Of a stretch of DNA of 64,000 bases, positions 23,116 to 34,064 are shown piece after piece. A model generated the notes under the pieces. The model ran no database searches, was not told where the DNA came from, and saw only the letters and a program-made list of their open reading frames with translations. The stretch is from Cafeteria roenbergensis. Taxonomy: Eukaryota; Sar; Bigyra; Bicosoecida; Cafeteriaceae. The stretch lies in the NCBI GenBank assembly GCA_008330645.1, contig VLTN01000002.1, forward strand, positions 1,178,001 through 1,242,000, given 5' to 3'. How positions within the stretch are numbered: position 1 is the stretch's first letter; the number at the start of each line of letters is the position of its first letter. The translations under genes were made by a program, and so were the position numbers.

Positions 23116-26100
23116 TCAGTGGAGGCGGGCCATTTCCTCAGCAGCAGCGACGAGCTCGGCCGCGGTGGCGGGCCCGCCCAGGCGGCCGTCGCAGTGCAGC
23201 GAGGAGGGCGGGAAGCCCTGAAGCGCGTTCATGGCGGCTGCGACAACCTCCACCGTGGCGGGCGGCAGGTCCAGCAAGCGCTCGATGAGGTCCCCGTCGA
23301 TGAATCCCAGGGCGGGGTCGGGGTCCATCGGCTCGTATGCGAGCTGCGCAGAGGCCCAGGCGCGCCAGCCGGAGTGGGGCAGACCGCCCACGCCAGGGAT
23401 GGTCTCCGCCAGGGCCTGCTGGAGACGCCGGAGGAAGTGGAAGTGCGCCGTGGGAAGGGAAATGACCGCGCCGATGGCACCGCTGACGGTGCCGAAGAGG
23501 AACTGCGGCCGAGGGACGTCCGCCTGCAGCACGACGGGCCCGCCCTTCTCGGCGCTTGGGTCGGAGCCAGCCGCCCGCCGCTGCCGCTGCCGCTGCGACG
23601 CCGGCAGAGGACGAGGAAGCAGCACCCCCGTCAGCAGCGGCCGGAGCCACCGCTGCCGACGAAGAGGAGGACGAAGAGGACGTGCCCGACTCTGCGTCGC
23701 TGCTGCGCTGAACCTCCCCCGGCGCGGCGAGGTTTGGCGGCAGCATCACGAGGCTGCCGGACCGGAACCGGTTCACCTGGTCTCCGAGGTGGAAGGTGCC
23801 GGTCATGGAGAGGTGACCGCGCTCCTCGTCAGTAACGCCGCCGGTGTTCCGCTCCAGGGAGAAGAGGTTGAACGAGCTGTCGCAGGCGAGGAACCGGTCG
23901 TTGCCAGGGCACGCAAGCGCGGTCAGCCAGTTGGTGGAGGGGTCGCGCGCGATCTCAACGAGCGCCTTGTCCTCCTTGGAGTACCGCAGCACAGACACGC
24001 TCTTGATGAGGTCTCCAACGGCTAGATCGGCGTAGGGCTGCGATCCGTCCGGCGCGCGGTCGCGAGGGTCCGTGCTCAGCCCGCCCGCCAGGGCCAGGTG
24101 CAGCGCGAGCGTGTGGCCGCCGAAGGAGCACTCGGCAACGAGAGACAGCGGCGCGGAGGCTGCCGCGGCCCCGGCCGAGGACGTGGCGCCAGTCGCGCCA
24201 GAAGCGTCTGCCGGTGCCGCGGCGGCACCCGAGCGGCCGGCCAGGGCAAACACGGCCACCCTCGAGTTGATGCCAGCCACGATGCGGCCGCAGGCTGGCT
24301 CGAGGGCGAAGACCCCTCCGCGCGTGCTCTGCACCGCGACTGGCTCGAGGGGCACCGACCCGCCGGCGGCGCCTGAGAGCGCCGGCACGCGGAACACCAG
24401 GAGGCGGCCCCGTGACGGGTCGTCCTCGTCCGGGTCGACGATGGCGGTGCCGAGGACCAGGAACTGCTGCGGCGTGAGCGCCGAGGTGCCGGAGGACGCC
24501 GCCGCCGCTTCCGTCGTCCCGTCTGGGGCGGGGGCGTCGAGCCAGGCCGCCGTGAGAGAGAGAGGCTGCTCGAGCGGGTCCAGCTCGAAGTGGAAGGCGG
24601 GCTCGAACAGCGTCGTGTCGAACACGCGGAGGAAGGCCGTTTCCACCACGTCGCCGCCGCCGGTCTCATACGAGGACAGCGTGGCCACAGCAACGGCTCC
24701 CGATTCTGGCAGAGCCGCGATGCGGCGTGGCTGCTCGCCACCGAGCGGCACGGTCTCGATGTGCAGCTTCTGGATGCTGTCCACCGTGCCAAGCGTGAGC
24801 GTGTCGGGCGCGGCCAGGGCGAGGCCGCCGGGCATGCCCGCCGACGAGAAGCCCGTCATGCACTCCACCGCGCCGGCGTTGATGTTGGAAAACAGCAAAG
24901 ACCCTCCCTTGCTCGACACCGCTGTGGGTCGGTCCCCCGCAACCAGCACGTGCGTGTGGCCTGCCGGGGCGGGAGGCCCCGCGTCGCTGTCGTGGGACGG
25001 GGAAGGCGTACCCTCCCCGCCGTGCAGATCCAGGGTGATGGGGCGGGAGCCCACTTGCACCACGCTGCGCGAGGTGAGCGCGCCGGTCGCTGCGTCCACG
25101 ACAAAGTGAACGAGCGTGCCGTCGCCCATGCCCACGAAGAGGCGGTCCACGCCGTCCATGGTGACGAGCTGCGCTGCGCGGCTCTGGTACTCTTCCGAGA
25201 GCGTGACCGGCGCACCGGCCGGCTCGAGCGAGGGCAGGCGCAGCAGCTGCACCGTGTTGGACTCCCACAGGCCAACGGCCGCCAGACCGGCCACGCGCAC
25301 TGGCCTGGAGTGAGCACTGCCGTCCTCGGCACCCTGCGCGTCGCCGGCAGGGGCGGAAACGGCTCGAGCAGCACCCGCCCCGGACAGCAGCGGCGTGATG
25401 CACAGCGAGGAGACCTCCTGGGGCATGATTGCCTCGGCAGCTTGCCGCAGCGTGCCGTCCGCGCACACGTCCAAAAGCACCAGGCGCCCTCCGGACAGGG
25501 CCACGGCAACCTGGCAGTGGGCGGCAGACGCCGTGGTAACGGTGGTGCCAGCGGGCGGACTCCACGAGCTGAGCAGCGTCGCCCCGTCCGCTGACGTCAG
25601 CCGCACCTCCGTGGCTGTGGCTTGCACCAGTGCGTCCAGGGCTGCAGGCGAGGCGGCCGCAGAGCCGCCAGCGGCAGCGGCGGGCCTTGCGTCGTCGACG
25701 GACACCACGTTGGCGCAGAGCAGCGAGGCCGCTCCCAGCTGCAAGCCGGCTGGCTCCACCTCCTCCACGGCTTCGCCCAGCGCGAGCACGCGCGTTGACG
25801 CCGCGTACCCGCTCACGAGGAGGGCGTCGTCCGCCGCCCCGAAGCCGGAACGCAGCGCCCAAAGGCCCCTGACGCCCTGAAGGCCGACGACAGCCCTCTC
25901 CTCCACCCCAACGCCGTTGCGGACCACGCGGAGACTTCCGTCTTTGAAGGCGCCAGAGCAGGTCACCACCTGGCACTGGCCCTGCCGCCCAAGGTCCATC
26001 ACGGCCATGTCAGTGATGGGCCCCAGCGAGTCATACGCGGCCTCCTCGCGCACGAAGCCCTCCTCCGCGGAGAGCTCCGCGTCGGTGACGGACACCAGCT

Positions 26101-27545
26101 GGGAATCGCCGAACCCGGAGCCCACAAACACCTGCCACCCAGCCCCGGCCGGCGGCTCCTCGCCCGCCACCTCGGCCTCTGCAAGCATCTCCGGAGTGGG
26201 GTCCTCCATTCGGAACAGCGGGCAGAGCGCCGACGCGATGGACGTGCTGCCCAGCATGCTCACCTCGATGCCCGTCACGGCTGCCCCCTCCTGCTTCAGC
26301 TGCACCCGGTGGGCGCGGCCGCCGGCGTCGCCGACAAGGAAGGCGCCCGATTCAGGGCCCAGGGGGGCGAAGGCTGTCACGGTCAGCTCCGACGTCTCGG
26401 CCCGCACATCGCTGGACGCGTCCTTGTACCGGAACCCGCTGCCGCCGGCAACGATGACGCCTGCCCGCGTGCCCGGCACCGGGATGAGAGCGTGCGCGTC
26501 GATGTCGGCCGGCCCAAGGGCTACCCGCCAAGGGCCTGGGCTCAGCGAGGCCTCATCAATGTCCACAGTGTACGTGCTCACGTGCTTGCCGCCGTCCGCG
26601 TCCTCATGCAACAGCGCAAGAACGGGAGCGCCGCCGCTTGCAGCTGCGGCACCAGCAGCCGCGGCGGAGGAAGAACCGCTCTGTGGCGCGTTGTGCAAGA
26701 ATGCAATGTCAACCACGCCCATCTCCTCCAGCCGGACGTTGAGTGCCAGATCCGCGAACCGGCCGCCTCGGGTGTCCACAACCTTGAGCAAGTTATCGTA
26801 CAAGTGCATCGCAACGAGGCGGCTCCCGGGGTCCGTGATGAGCACTGGGCCGCTTTCCACTGGCCGACCAATGCGATCCTGAGGGGAAGCTCACACTCGG
26901 GGGCAAGAGCGCAAGCCGGGCGCTGGGTAGGCTGAACGAGCGCATTGCGACGCGGCCTGTTTGGCTCAGCGCGTGGCGCAGCCTGGCGCCTGCCAACGAT
27001 GCCCTTGGATGATTGTCTCACTTGCGCATCGCACATGGCCACAGTAACCAGCTCGTTCGTGCTAGCGTCGTAGGAAATCACAGAGAGCTGCATCTTCTCC
27101 GTGAGCAAGCACAGCAAGTCCCTTTCCTGACCCTGCGATGGCGCCAATGTGGGGTCGCCGCGGGCAGCCAAAGAGCGCGCACGTTTTAAGCGCACTGGGG
27201 TCGTGACAGGCATGGGGCGCATCCTCCAGAAGCAGGAAGTCAACAAAGGAGCCCAGCGAATCACCACGAACAGAACGCCTGACGCCGCAGCCCTTCCACC
27301 CCACCAGCCAGGCGCGCCCTCGCAGCGCTCACTGCTGGCCGGAACGTCTCCATTGACGAAATTCTCCCGTACACCTGAACTTCAAACAGCGGGCTCAAGC
27401 CGTCGGCCTCAATCGAGAAGAGCTCCAGCCTCGATGTCTTGGCGACAATCAGGTCCCGGGCTCCGGGGGCAGTGAACGAGCCCACCACGGCATTGGACAC
27501 ACTGGTGGGCTTCGATGACGTGACTACGTACGAGAACGCAGGCAT
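23116..27545 (-). CDS. DDB1: DDB1, adaptor of CUL4 ubiquitin ligases (frame break near the 3' end)
   Basis: Three-propeller adaptor that bridges CUL4 and its substrate receptors and takes part in UV-damage recognition. Exons 27333-27545 (MPAFSYVVTSSKPT), 27022-27132 (GQERDLLCLLTEK) and 26878 downward (DRIGRPVESGPV). Similarity to human DDB1 is continuous: LVTCSGAFKDGSLRVVRNGVG, GLWALRSGFG, TLGTVDSIQKLHIETVPLGG, NLFSLERNTGGVTDEERGHL, FHLGDQVNRFRSGSLVM. Near 23590-23650 the frame changes: the C-terminal part (PRPQFLFGTVSGAIGAVI; GFIDGDLIERLLDL; EEMARLH stop) is in another frame. Either a 58-nt intron at 23593-23650 (GTGGCT...CGCAG) or one extra base in the C run 23625-23629 would explain it. 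With the intron the protein is about 1342 aa, about 200 longer than human, through Ala/Ser/Gly loops. Confidence 0.92.
23593..23650 (-). other. Unresolved frame change in DDB1: atypical mini-intron or 1-base indel
   Basis: Upstream frame ends in a Ser/Ala run (SSSSSSSSAAVAPAAADGG); downstream frame resumes at QRQRRAAGSDPSAEKGGP. A 58-nt segment starting GTGGCT and ending TCGCAG restores the frame, but it is shorter than any other intron here and lacks the GTGAG donor. Removing one G from the minus-strand GGGGG (23625-23629) also restores it. Confidence 0.7.
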
Positions 27546-27789
27546 GGCGGCCTCGCAGCCGCGAGGGCGAGAGGTGCTCGAGGCCTTCGGCGCAGGTTCA
27601 AACTTGGCTGGATGTCGCAAATACCACTGCCAAATTTGCTTGAATGCGCGAATGAGTGATCGGCTGGCCGCCAGAGTTGCGTGAGCCAGATTCAGCAGGA
27701 CCGTACTTGCCGTTCACACTCACTGGCAAGCAAGACAGCGCGGAAACTGCGCGAGTTGGGATCATTGTTGCAATTTGCTGGCCTTTTGG

Positions 27790-30788
27790 TCAGACGGCAC
27801 TGGAGCTTGCAAGCGCTGTGGTGTCTGCCGGGCTGGAATTCCGAACGGCACCTTGCGCTGCGCTGCCGGCGCCCTCGAAGTTTTCGCGGGCTGCTTCGTC
27901 AGCTCCTTGGATGAGGGAACCACGTGGCTTGCACGCGCATGTGCTGGACCTCCGAGTGGCCCAAGCGAGCATGAGCGCCAGGCACAGGCTCCCACAGACG
28001 ATGGCCACAAGGGCGCCAGTCTCTGAGCCCTGATTGGCCAGCGTGGCATCCGACAGGCCGCTGACAGTCGACAAGACAGAGGAAGGAGAGGCCGACGGGG
28101 AGGCACTCGGGGAAGAAGAAGAAGAGGACAACGCTCCAGGCGTGGCAGAGGGCGATGCCGAAGGCACCAGCGAATGAGTTGGTTCACTCGTCTGCGAGGC
28201 AGTGGGAGTGCACGAAGCACTTGATGCGGTCGACGGCGAAAGGGTACCCGTGGGCAAAGTCGACGGCAGCAGTGTGGCGGCTGCGCTCGACAATGCCGAG
28301 GCGCTCGGCAATGTTGTTGCGCTGGTACTGGGAATCACGCTTGAAGACGAAGAAGACGATGTGCTGGGCGGCGCGGACGGCGATGCGCTCGGCGACGCGA
28401 ACGACGATGTGCTGGGCGACACGGACGGCGATGCGCTGGGCGACGCGGACGGCGATGCGCTCGGCGACGAAGAAGACGATGTGCTGGGCGGCGCGGACGG
28501 CGATGCGCTCGGCGACGCGGACGGCGATGTGCTGGGCGACGCGGACGGCGACGCGCTGGGCGACGCGGACGGCGATGCGCTCGGCTCCGGCGCGCCCACG
28601 ACCATGATCTCCTTGTCAAAGCCCTCGGCATAGGCGGAGACGAAGAGCACCCCGTCCAGCACAGCCATATGCTGTGCGTAGTCAAACGGCATGCTGAGCG
28701 CCTCGTCCACCAACACAACGCTTGACCAGTCGGGCGCTGCGAAGCCGCCCAGGCCAGAGTCTGACACGCCTGTGATGACTAGCCAGTCCCCGAAGGACAT
28801 CGCCCCACCAGCCGTGGACGCGTCCAGGCTCCCGTATTGCACAACGGCCCATGTGTCGGTATTGAGGGACGCAAGCAGCGGCGGGTCCGAGGAGTCCTCC
28901 TGTCCGACTATGAACAGCGTGCCGTTGTGCACAGCCAAGGCCTGGATGCCGGTGACGATGGGCTCGCTTCCACCGGCCACCACTTGCTGCACCCCGTCGG
29001 CCTTGGTGAACGTGTACAGGCCATGGATGTTGGCGAAGAAGAGCGTGCTGTCGAACACCAGCATGTGCTGGGGGAAGCTGACAGCCGTGCCCCCGTACAC
29101 ATCGGCGACGCGGTAGGGGCCGGCGGTGCGGTTGTACGCCCACAGCTGGGCCGAGAACCTGTCATGGGATGCTCCGAAGAAGAGCTCGCCGTCGAACTCG
29201 CACGGGCCTGTGACGCCCGACCCGATCTGGCCCGGTCGCAGGTCCGCGACCAAGGCCTGCTCCCCCGTCTCGGTGTTGTACTCCCACAGCTCCGACCCGG
29301 TCTCGTCAGTCACGCCACGGAAGAAGACGGACCCGTTGTACGACCCAAGCTGAGTCGGGGACAGTCCGCCCGACCCCGGGATTGTGTCGTTGAGCATCCA
29401 CACGCTCAGGGACGCGTTGGCGCACCACAGCTCGTTCCCGTGGATGCCATCGTTGGCGCCGAAGTAGATCTTGTCGCCCAGCACCGTGATGTCGCTGATG
29501 TCCGCGCCGCGAGTCCCCGCGTGGATGTCGCGGACGAGCGTCGTGGCGGAGGGCCCGAACTCAGCCAGCTCCTTGCCGTGGAGCCCGTCGTCGGCGATCA
29601 CCAGCAGCGTGTCGTCGTGGACCGCGAAGCAGCTCTCCACACTCCACCCGCTGGTGTTGCCGGCGAGCGGTGCGGCGCTGGAGCTGTTGCTCAGCTCGAA
29701 GACCCGCCGGACATTGGCGTCACCGCTCGAGTCGACAGCCGTGTACAGCAGCCTCGAGCCGTCCACCAGCAGCCCCTCAACCTGCGTGCCCACCACCGCC
29801 GGCGAGAGCTCCGACGTGCCGGCGCCGGTGTTGTCCAGGTCCAGGCTGTGGAAGCTCTCGACGCCCTGCTTCGACAGGACGACGTACGCTGTGCGTCCCA
29901 GGATGGTCATCTCCGAAACGACGTCCTGCGACCCGGTCGCAAGCAGCGCCGCCATCTGCGGGCCGGCCGACGTGGAGTAGGCCCAGAGCTCCTTGTCGTG
30001 GTTGTTGTTCGGCCCGCGGTTCACATGGTAGTACAAGGTGTCGCCCCCACTGAGAGTGAGGTCTTGGGGGAGTCCCGAGCTGGACTGCGCGGTGTTGACG
30101 TCGTGAACCAGCTCGGCCGTGCCGCTGGGGAGCACGCGGTACAGCTCCGTGCCGACGGAAAAGTCCAAGGTGGTGCTCATGTACAGCGCGCCGCCCATCT
30201 CCACCATGCCCCAGACGCTCTTCACGTCGGTGTTGAGTGAGGCGAAGGTGCGCATCGTGGGGTCGAACACGTGCAGGGCGACTGCGGTATTCGCCGTCGC
30301 CGCGGCCAGGAGGGCGATGCTGCCGTTGAACGCGGCCATGGAGCCGAACCGGAACGCGTCGCCTTCCTCGGCCTCCAGCTGCGCGCCCCCTTGCGCGGTC
30401 CAGGACCATATGGAGGAGCCAGAAAACATAGTCGCGGTGAAGTACAGGCGGTCGCCCAGGGAACCGGGAGAGCTCGGCAGCGCGTCGTGCGTGAAGGTGT
30501 TGATGTCGAACGCGAGTTTCGCCACGCCCAGAGTCTGGAGAGCCTTCCCCGTTTGTATGAGCCCAGCAATGGCAAGCCACAAGAAGGTGGCAGCTTGGAT
30601 CTTGGCTCGTTGGCCCCTACTGCGTTCTACCGGGCAGCTTGGGCGGAAGCTGTGTGTCACGACAGTCTGGCTCGCCGTGTCAAGGTTGCTGGATCCCTTG
30701 CCTTTCGCGCTGGCTCAAACGCCGACCGATCAACTCACCGCTGGCTACGGGAATAATGACTGGTTCCTGCCGGTTCGGCGCGCTTCAT
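27790..30788 (-). CDS. ELW-repeat type I surface protein with Ser/Ala/Pro stalk
   Basis: About 959 aa, predicted cell-surface or secretory glycoprotein; function unknown. Exons are 30739-30788 (50 nt, MKRAEPAGTSHYSRSQR) and 27790-30619. The short exon joins a basic stretch and a hydrophobic core (ATFLWLAIAGLI), giving a signal peptide. The ectodomain is built of repeated units carrying ELW-type motifs (KELWAYS, GNELWCAN, GSELWEYN, AQLWAYN, GTELYRV) with FGANDGIHG-like turns, as in bacterial and protist ELWxxDGT-type beta-propeller repeats. N-glycosylation sequons are frequent. Then comes a Ser-Ala-Ser-Pro stalk, a transmembrane helix (about 27958-28015, ALVAIVCGSLCLALMLAWA) and a 55-residue cytoplasmic tail with Cys residues. 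The open frame without exon 1 has no ATG, which supports the splice. Confidence 0.75.
28085..28595 (-). repeat. Tandem repeats encoding a Ser-Ala-Ser-Pro stalk
   Basis: Degenerate 12-nt units (PSAS/SPSA/PSTS) run for about 170 codons before the transmembrane helix of the ELW-repeat protein. The DNA near 28370-28590 shows near-perfect duplications of GGCGATGCGCTC-like blocks, pointing to recent slippage or unequal exchange. Typical of an extended O-glycosylated or rigid stalk. Confidence 0.9.
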
Positions 30789-31394
30789 CGCGCCCTGGAT
30801 GTGCTCTCGTCAGAGCTCAAGTCAGGTTAAATGGCGGTCCCGAGTCATCGTTTGCGTTCCTTCCAACTGTTGTGTCAACAGCAGGGATTTTGACATGACT
30901 GACCCGTCAGCTGGCCTGGCTTCCTTGCGATGGCTGACGGTCCCGCGCAGGTCTCCCGTGTCGTGCCTTCGATCCCTTTCGGATCGCGAAAGGCGCGGCC
31001 AGGCAAAATCAAGGCGAGTGCGGCTGCCAGGCGTTCAAAGCCAGCTGCTGGCCTTTCGCTCAGCTTCACCAACGCGTGTAACCCTCCCCCCCCCCCCCCG
31101 CAGACTGCCCCTGATGACTGCACACGCGCGTCCGTCGAGTGTTTGAGGCCCGTTGCCGAGCATATGAACCGTCCAGCTCCCGTCTATGACCGGGGCTGTC
31201 TGGAGCCGGAGGCTCCGGGCCACTTTGCACCGCATCCGCGGCGCCGGGCATTCGATTCGCAACAACCTCACTTGCATCTGCGCTGGTGAAGTTTGCTAAC
31301 TCAAGCGACGCACCACCACCACGCAAAGCAAGTGGCTGGAACGCAGTTCTTTGGCCGGCTGCTGACCGCGCCAAGGCGCGCTCCCGCCCCGCAC
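30789..31394. other. Intergenic region with a 14-base C run
   Basis: 606 bp between the ELW-repeat gene start and the SEH1 stop, both minus strand. Should contain the promoter of the former and the 3' end of the latter. A run of 14 C lies at 31086-31099. It is less GC-rich than the flanking genes. No gene seen. Confidence 0.5.
31086..31099. repeat. Poly-C tract
   Basis: Fourteen consecutive C on the plus strand, in a non-coding gap. Similar shorter C/G runs occur in other introns and intergenic gaps of the window (near 11230-11250, 14357-14366, 17307, 34087, 40381). Confidence 0.9.
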
Positions 31395-32856
31395 TCAAGA
31401 CGCAGGCACCCCACTTGGCGCAAACGTAGCGCTCAGGTCCTCTGCCCCGCCATGGCCCACGGCTGGGGCAGCGCCACCCAGCACTGGGAACTCTTGGGAG
31501 CAAGCCCAGGAGCCGCTGAGGCACCGCCGCCACAAGCGCACGATGCCGTCGTCGCCAGTCGTTGCGAGCAGCGACCCCACCACACCCCAGCGCAGGCGCC
31601 AAACCTCAGGGCAGTCTCCATCGGCCGAAGCGCACACTGTGCATTCTCGAGCTGCCGTCACGCCCTCGACGGCACAAAATTGAGCGGCTGCTGGGGCGCT
31701 CCCGCCCGCCCCGGCGGAGGTGGCGGCCGCGCCCGGGGCACTTGTCCCAGCGTCAGCGAACGCCCCAAAGATGTCGTCGTCGTCGTCATCCTCGCCACCA
31801 GGCTGCTCGGCTTCCTCGACCTCGATTGTCAGGCGCCAAAGGTGGACAGTCCCTGCAGACAGGCCGGCAGCAGTGTGGGAAATGGCCCGACCGACAGGAG
31901 CAGCGTCTCTGCACGCCGACGCAATGAGGTGGTAAGAGCGGCCCGCGTCAGGTGCCCATGCAACGTCGTTGGCGAGCATCCCACCGGCGGGAAGCACGCA
32001 GAGCCGATGCCAGCCCCTAAGGGACGGGCTCTGGCCCCACACAGCGAGCGAGGAGCACTCGCCACCCACCACGAGCATCATGCTGTCAAATCTGCTGGGG
32101 TTCCAAGACAGGCAGGTCACAGGCGCCCCCCCTGGCAGCGGGGCGAAGACGTCCCCGATCTGCCAGCAATCTTGCTCCTTCGGGTTCTCCACCGTGTAGA
32201 TGCGCACGGAACCGTCAGCCGAGCCAGCTGCAAGCGTCATGGTGTCGCGACTCGGCGAGAACGCGACGTCGTTGACGGCGCCCCGCGAGTCGCTCAGCGT
32301 GGTCCTTCGCGACCACTCGCCGACTCTGGCTCCGGCCCGGTCGTCCACGGATTCGCGCTCCTCCCAGATACACACAGAGTTGTCAAGGCTGCAAGACGCA
32401 AGCATCATGCCGAACTTTGGGTGCGCCCAGTCCAGGCGGAGCACAGCGTTCGAGTGCCCACTTGCCTTGCCCACCTGGACCCACTCGCCCGTCTTGGCCT
32501 TTTCGAACACCTGCGCAAACCGCCCGCGAAGGTGCGCAACTCAAAGAGCCCACGCTTCGACCACGGGGCACGCCAAGCATTGCTGCGCCGCATGCTCGGC
32601 GCTTCGAGAGAGCAGGCGAGCGCCCGGAGCGGCCGCTGGCCCCGCGCCAAGCCGACCGCGCCGAATGTCCAGCCTCCCTCCCTGCAGCTTTGTCGCATCG
32701 CCGCACGCCCCCGCTTCGTGTGCTTACGTGGATGGTGCCATCCGCCGAGCTGGTGGCGAGGCGTTGGCCGTAGTAGTCGAAGGCGCAGTCATGCACCAGG
32801 TCGGAGTGCTTGGTGAGCATCGGCACCTCCGCAGCGGCAGGCCCAGCGATGGCCAT
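31395..32856 (-). CDS. SEH1: SEH1-like WD40 nucleoporin (Y complex / GATOR2)
   Basis: WD40 protein of about 414 aa. Exons are 32728-32856 and 31395-32510 (217-nt intron, GTAAGC donor). Landmarks shared with SEH1L and not with SEC13: DLVHDCAFDYYGQRLATSSADGTIHV, RLDWAHPKFGMMLASCSLDNSVCIWEE, RRTTLSDSRGAVNDVAFSP, SADGSVRIY, CLSWNPSR, VAWAPDAGRSYHLIASA, and the last blade VWRLRWGVVGSLLATTGDDG. SEH1 sits in the nuclear-pore Y complex and in GATOR2, which signals amino-acid supply to TORC1. Two inserts are present: a 17-residue one after ASACRD and an acidic/Ala-rich one of about 60 residues (EDDDDDDIFGAF...). Divergent from the RNPS1-like gene. Confidence 0.9.
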
Positions 32857-33116
32857 GACTCCTTGCTGCAGTGACGAGAGCGCGCCCGGCTCGGGTCGTG
32901 GATCCCCTGCGTGTCGGCTTGCGCAGACGTGGATGAAAAGGCCTTGCAGGCTTGCGTTCCTCTGCCGGAAGCTGCGGCGGCTCTGGCGCGCCCGCAAGGC
33001 AGCTAGCCGCGCCGCTTCGGTGGCGGCTGCACGCGTGTGCCGCTGTCCTTTTGGTTTGGCACCCGCTGGGGCGATTGCGTTCGTGGGGCTCCTCATCTTG
33101 CCGTCGGCGCGAAGCC
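32857..33116. promoter_or_regulatory. Divergent promoter region, SEH1 / RNPS1-like
   Basis: 260 bp between divergent start codons. No motif identified. Confidence 0.35.
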
Positions 33117-34064
33117 ATGGCTGACGCGGGCGGCACCAGCCTTCACGTGGACAACCTCACTCGGAACGTGGAAGCAGCGCATTTGGCCGAGGTCTTCGCG
33201 CACTACGGCACCGTGATAGGGGTGGACTTGCCCACGAAAGACGGCCTCCCGCTTGGCTTCGCGCATGTGGAGATGGGCACCGCGGAGGAAGCTGTCAACG
33301 CGCAGGCCTTCTTGGACGGCGGCCAGCTGGACGGGAACATGCTGCGCGTCAACACGGTGCTGGTCCCCCGTCGCGGCGACGAGTCTGTGGGAGCACACCG
33401 GGCCGGTGGGAAAGGCCGATTCATCGGGAGACTGGGTGGTTCCGCGGCTCGAGCGCAGGCTGAGATCCGGGCTGTGAGCGGCGGCTACGAGCGCGCGGGG
33501 CCGGGCCACGGACGCGACAGCCGCCCCCCCAGCGATGCGTGGGTCCAAGAGGACAGTCGGCGTGTGACAGGACCTTTGCCAGAGCGAGGTGGAGAGGCGA
33601 GGGGTCGTCGCGAGCCTTACAGCCGTTCACGGGCGCGCAGCGACGGGCTCGATCGCCGTGAGCGAGGCCCAGGCCGAGAAGGGCCGCCCCACCGTGCTGG
33701 TCGCCCAGCGGGCGATTATGCTGATGCCTATGCGGGATCGGGCCGTAGCTTCTCCCGGGGCGGGCAGGCTGGCCGTGGCGACGAGCGTGCCACCGGCGGG
33801 TACGACAGGCAGCGAGGCGAGCCGCGCGACTTTGCCCCCGAAGGCCGTGCCTCCAGGCACGATCGTGACGAAGACCGGGCTGTCGCAATGGCTCGCCGTT
33901 CCAGAGGCAGCCCCGGCCCAGCCACGGAGGCGGAGCCTGTGCGCCGAGCGGCTGGCGTTGCGTTCGCCCGCGGCCCGCAGGAGAGCGGCGGGTTCGACAG
34001 GCGTTCAGCGACTCCCGTTTCGCATGACCGCGGCAGCCCAGTTGACTCCCGCCGCGACGACTGA
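33117..34064 (+). CDS. RNPS1/SR45-like RNA-binding protein
   Basis: Single-exon gene, 315 aa. One RRM at residues 8-80: RNP2-like LHVDNLTRNV, RNP1-like LGFAHVEM, then the DGGQLDGNML segment that closely follows human RNPS1 (DGGQIDGQEI). The rest is Arg/Gly/Ser/Asp-rich with many SR, RS, RG and RD dipeptides (SRSRARSDGLDRRERG). In the family, RNPS1/SR45 links splicing to the exon junction complex and mRNA surveillance; nuclear location is expected. The animal protein has its RS-like domain before the RRM; here it follows. Assignment rests mainly on the RRM. Confidence 0.78.
   Translation: MADAGGTSLHVDNLTRNVEAAHLAEVFAHYGTVIGVDLPTKDGLPLGFAHVEMGTAEEAVNAQAFLDGGQLDGNMLRVNTVLVPRRGDESVGAHRAGGKGRFIGRLGGSAARAQAEIRAVSGGYERAGPGHGRDSRPPSDAWVQEDSRRVTGPLPERGGEARGRREPYSRSRARSDGLDRRERGPGREGPPHRAGRPAGDYADAYAGSGRSFSRGGQAGRGDERATGGYDRQRGEPRDFAPEGRASRHDRDEDRAVAMARRSRGSPGPATEAEPVRRAAGVAFARGPQESGGFDRRSATPVSHDRGSPVDSRRDD

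Noticed and set aside
23138-23580. Continuation of the main DDB1 frame past the frame break (WLRPKRREGRARRAAGG...).
   Set aside because: The sequence becomes Arg/Gly-rich nonsense, while another frame resumes the conserved DDB1 C-terminus.
30620-30660. GTG start for the ELW-repeat gene (THSFRPSCPVERS).
   Set aside because: Eukaryotic starts are ATG, and a 50-nt upstream exon with ATG, GTGAGT donor and CGCAG acceptor joins in frame just before the signal peptide.
31086-31099. The C14 run as a telomere or assembly-gap marker.
   Set aside because: It lies in ordinary intergenic DNA with intact genes on both sides, and similar shorter runs occur elsewhere in non-coding sequence.
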